Assembly (NCBI GenBank): GCA_030601545.1
Contig: JAUVTM010000122.1
Coordinates: 1 to 6,686, forward strand
Length of the DNA stretch: 6,686 bases
Direction of reading: 5' to 3'
Origin: Syntrophobacterales bacterium
GTDB lineage: Bacteria > Desulfobacterota > Syntrophobacteria > BM002
Shown here: one piece after another, positions 6,082-6,686 of the stretch
Numbering within the stretch: the stretch's first letter is position 1
Layout: every line of letters starts with the position of its first letter
Made by a program: the position numbers and the translations under genes
The notes under the pieces: generated by a model
Database searches by the model: none
Seen by the model: only the letters and a program-made list of their open reading frames with translations
Told to the model about the DNA's origin: nothing

Positions 6082-6686
6082 TTGCAGAGAATTCTGACCA
6101 AGGTTCATCTGTGTACTGTGCTTATTCTTATAATTACCTTTCTGCTTTGTTCCATAGTGACTGCCGAAGAAAAACGTTCAGTTGCAACAGACCAAGAGGA
6201 GAATCAACAGCTCCAACAGCTTGAAGAAAAAAAGGAGATAGAAGAAAAACGTTCCGCTGAAACTGAGCTTAAGGAGCAAGAACAGCAACCAATAGAGACT
6301 GAAGAAACTGAAGAAGAGGAAACCGAAGGAACTCAAATACTTTCAAGGTTACCCGTAGAAAAGGTCACCTTGGGCGGGTTCATCGACCTTGACTATGACT
6401 ACTATGACGTCTCAGATGTCGCTGACAAAGACAGCGGCAGTACTTCCGACCTGGGCCTGGGCTCGGTGGAACTTGAACGAAGGGTGTTTTTCAACAAATG
6501 GGTCAAATCCAAAATTGTGGTGACTGCTGATGATGTCGGCAAGAAAGATGGGGACGAGAAAATAAAATTGGAGGAAGCCATCTTCACCATGAAATGTCCT
6601 TGGGTCCCCTTGTATTTCACTGGTGGTTTAACGATCCTCCCTTTCGGTGTTTTCGAGGACCATCTGATCGTCGGCACCCTAATGGA
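6082..6686 (+). CDS. Secreted outer-membrane porin-like protein, LbtU-family-like, 3'-truncated by window edge
   Basis: 201 residues are visible and the frame is open to the right edge. An in-frame TAG at 6070-6072 excludes earlier starts. The TTG at 6082 follows AGGG with 7 bases between and gives a proper signal peptide: basic MQRILTK, hydrophobic core about 8-26, and a likely signal peptidase I site after VTA (residue 28). Residues 29-85 are very rich in Glu/Gln with some Lys, probably coiled coil, and contain EEKRS twice (29-33 and 54-58). From about 92 barrel-like sequence begins (VEKVTLGGFIDLDYDYY), followed by LGLGSVELERRVFFNKWVKSK, an EEAIFTM strand and PLYFTGGLTILPFGVFEDH. Coiled coil, barrel onset, then PLY.T.G....PFG.FE resembles, from memory, LbtU-family siderophore porins and related OprO/P-like proteins. 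The transported substrate is unknown. It is divergent from porG. Confidence 0.72.
   Translation, partial: MQRILTKVHLCTVLILIITFLLCSIVTAEEKRSVATDQEENQQLQQLEEKKEIEEKRSAETELKEQEQQPIETEETEEEETEGTQILSRLPVEKVTLGGFIDLDYDYYDVSDVADKDSGSTSDLGLGSVELERRVFFNKWVKSKIVVTADDVGKKDGDEKIKLEEAIFTMKCPWVPLYFTGGLTILPFGVFEDHLIVGTLM
6166..6254 (+). repeat. In-frame 14-base direct repeat in the acidic segment
   Basis: GAAGAAAAACGTTC occurs identically at 6166-6179 and 6241-6254, 75 bases apart (25 codons, in frame), encoding EEKRS both times. It probably marks an internal duplication within the coiled-coil segment of the porin-like gene. Confidence 0.7.

Noticed and set aside
6142..6153. A possible lipobox around C23 (FLLC) in the signal peptide of the right-hand porin-like gene.
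   Set aside because: The residue before Cys is Leu rather than Gly/Ala/Ser, and a good signal peptidase I site (VTA) follows at residue 28.

Overview
The window looks like chromosomal DNA of a strictly anaerobic Gram-negative bacterium, most plausibly a deltaproteobacterial (Desulfobacterota-type) sulfate reducer or syntroph. The reasons are a multi-subunit pyruvate:ferredoxin oxidoreductase, two outer-membrane beta-barrel proteins, and intergenic repeats of a kind I associate with such genomes. The lineage is an inference; no rRNA or marker gene is present.

Layout. (1) 1-1093, + strand: the C-terminal 363 residues of an outer-membrane beta-barrel protein whose start lies left of the window. 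(2) 1094-1472: a 379-base convergent gap filled with repeats (two AGCGCATAGCG copies, a 123-base two-hairpin repeat unit, a short REP-like sequence) and a strong hairpin terminator. (3) 1473-5737, - strand: a tight four-gene operon read right to left. It encodes the POR gamma (5737-5186), alpha (5193-4018) and beta (4015-3125) subunits, then a 550-residue GltD-type flavoprotein with a C-terminal 2[4Fe-4S] ferredoxin domain (3125-1473). Adjacent genes overlap or are 2 bases apart. (4) 5738-6081: a divergent, AT-rich regulatory gap with two tandem sigma70-type promoters for the operon, a Rex-like inverted repeat at the likely start site of the distal one, and another palindrome between its -35 and -10. 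(5) 6082-6686, + strand: the first 201 codons of a second secreted, porin-like protein. It has a TTG start, a signal peptide, an acidic Glu/Gln-rich segment and a barrel start resembling LbtU-family porins; it runs off the right edge.

How the genes work together. The alpha, beta and gamma subunits should oxidatively decarboxylate pyruvate (or a close 2-oxoacid) with CoA to acetyl-CoA, CO2 and low-potential electrons. The usual small ferredoxin-like delta subunit gene is absent. Its role is most simply taken by the ferredoxin domain fused to the GltD-like flavoprotein, which would let the complex exchange electrons with NAD(P)(H) as well as ferredoxin. The Rex-like site (Rex senses NADH/NAD+) would fit such an enzyme. 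Its assignment is tentative, because CRP/FNR-family sites can look similar.

I see no CRISPR array, tRNA, rRNA, transposase or phage gene. Most of the window is ordinary metabolism. The most notable points are the fused electron-transfer subunit and the layered promoter/operator region upstream of the operon.
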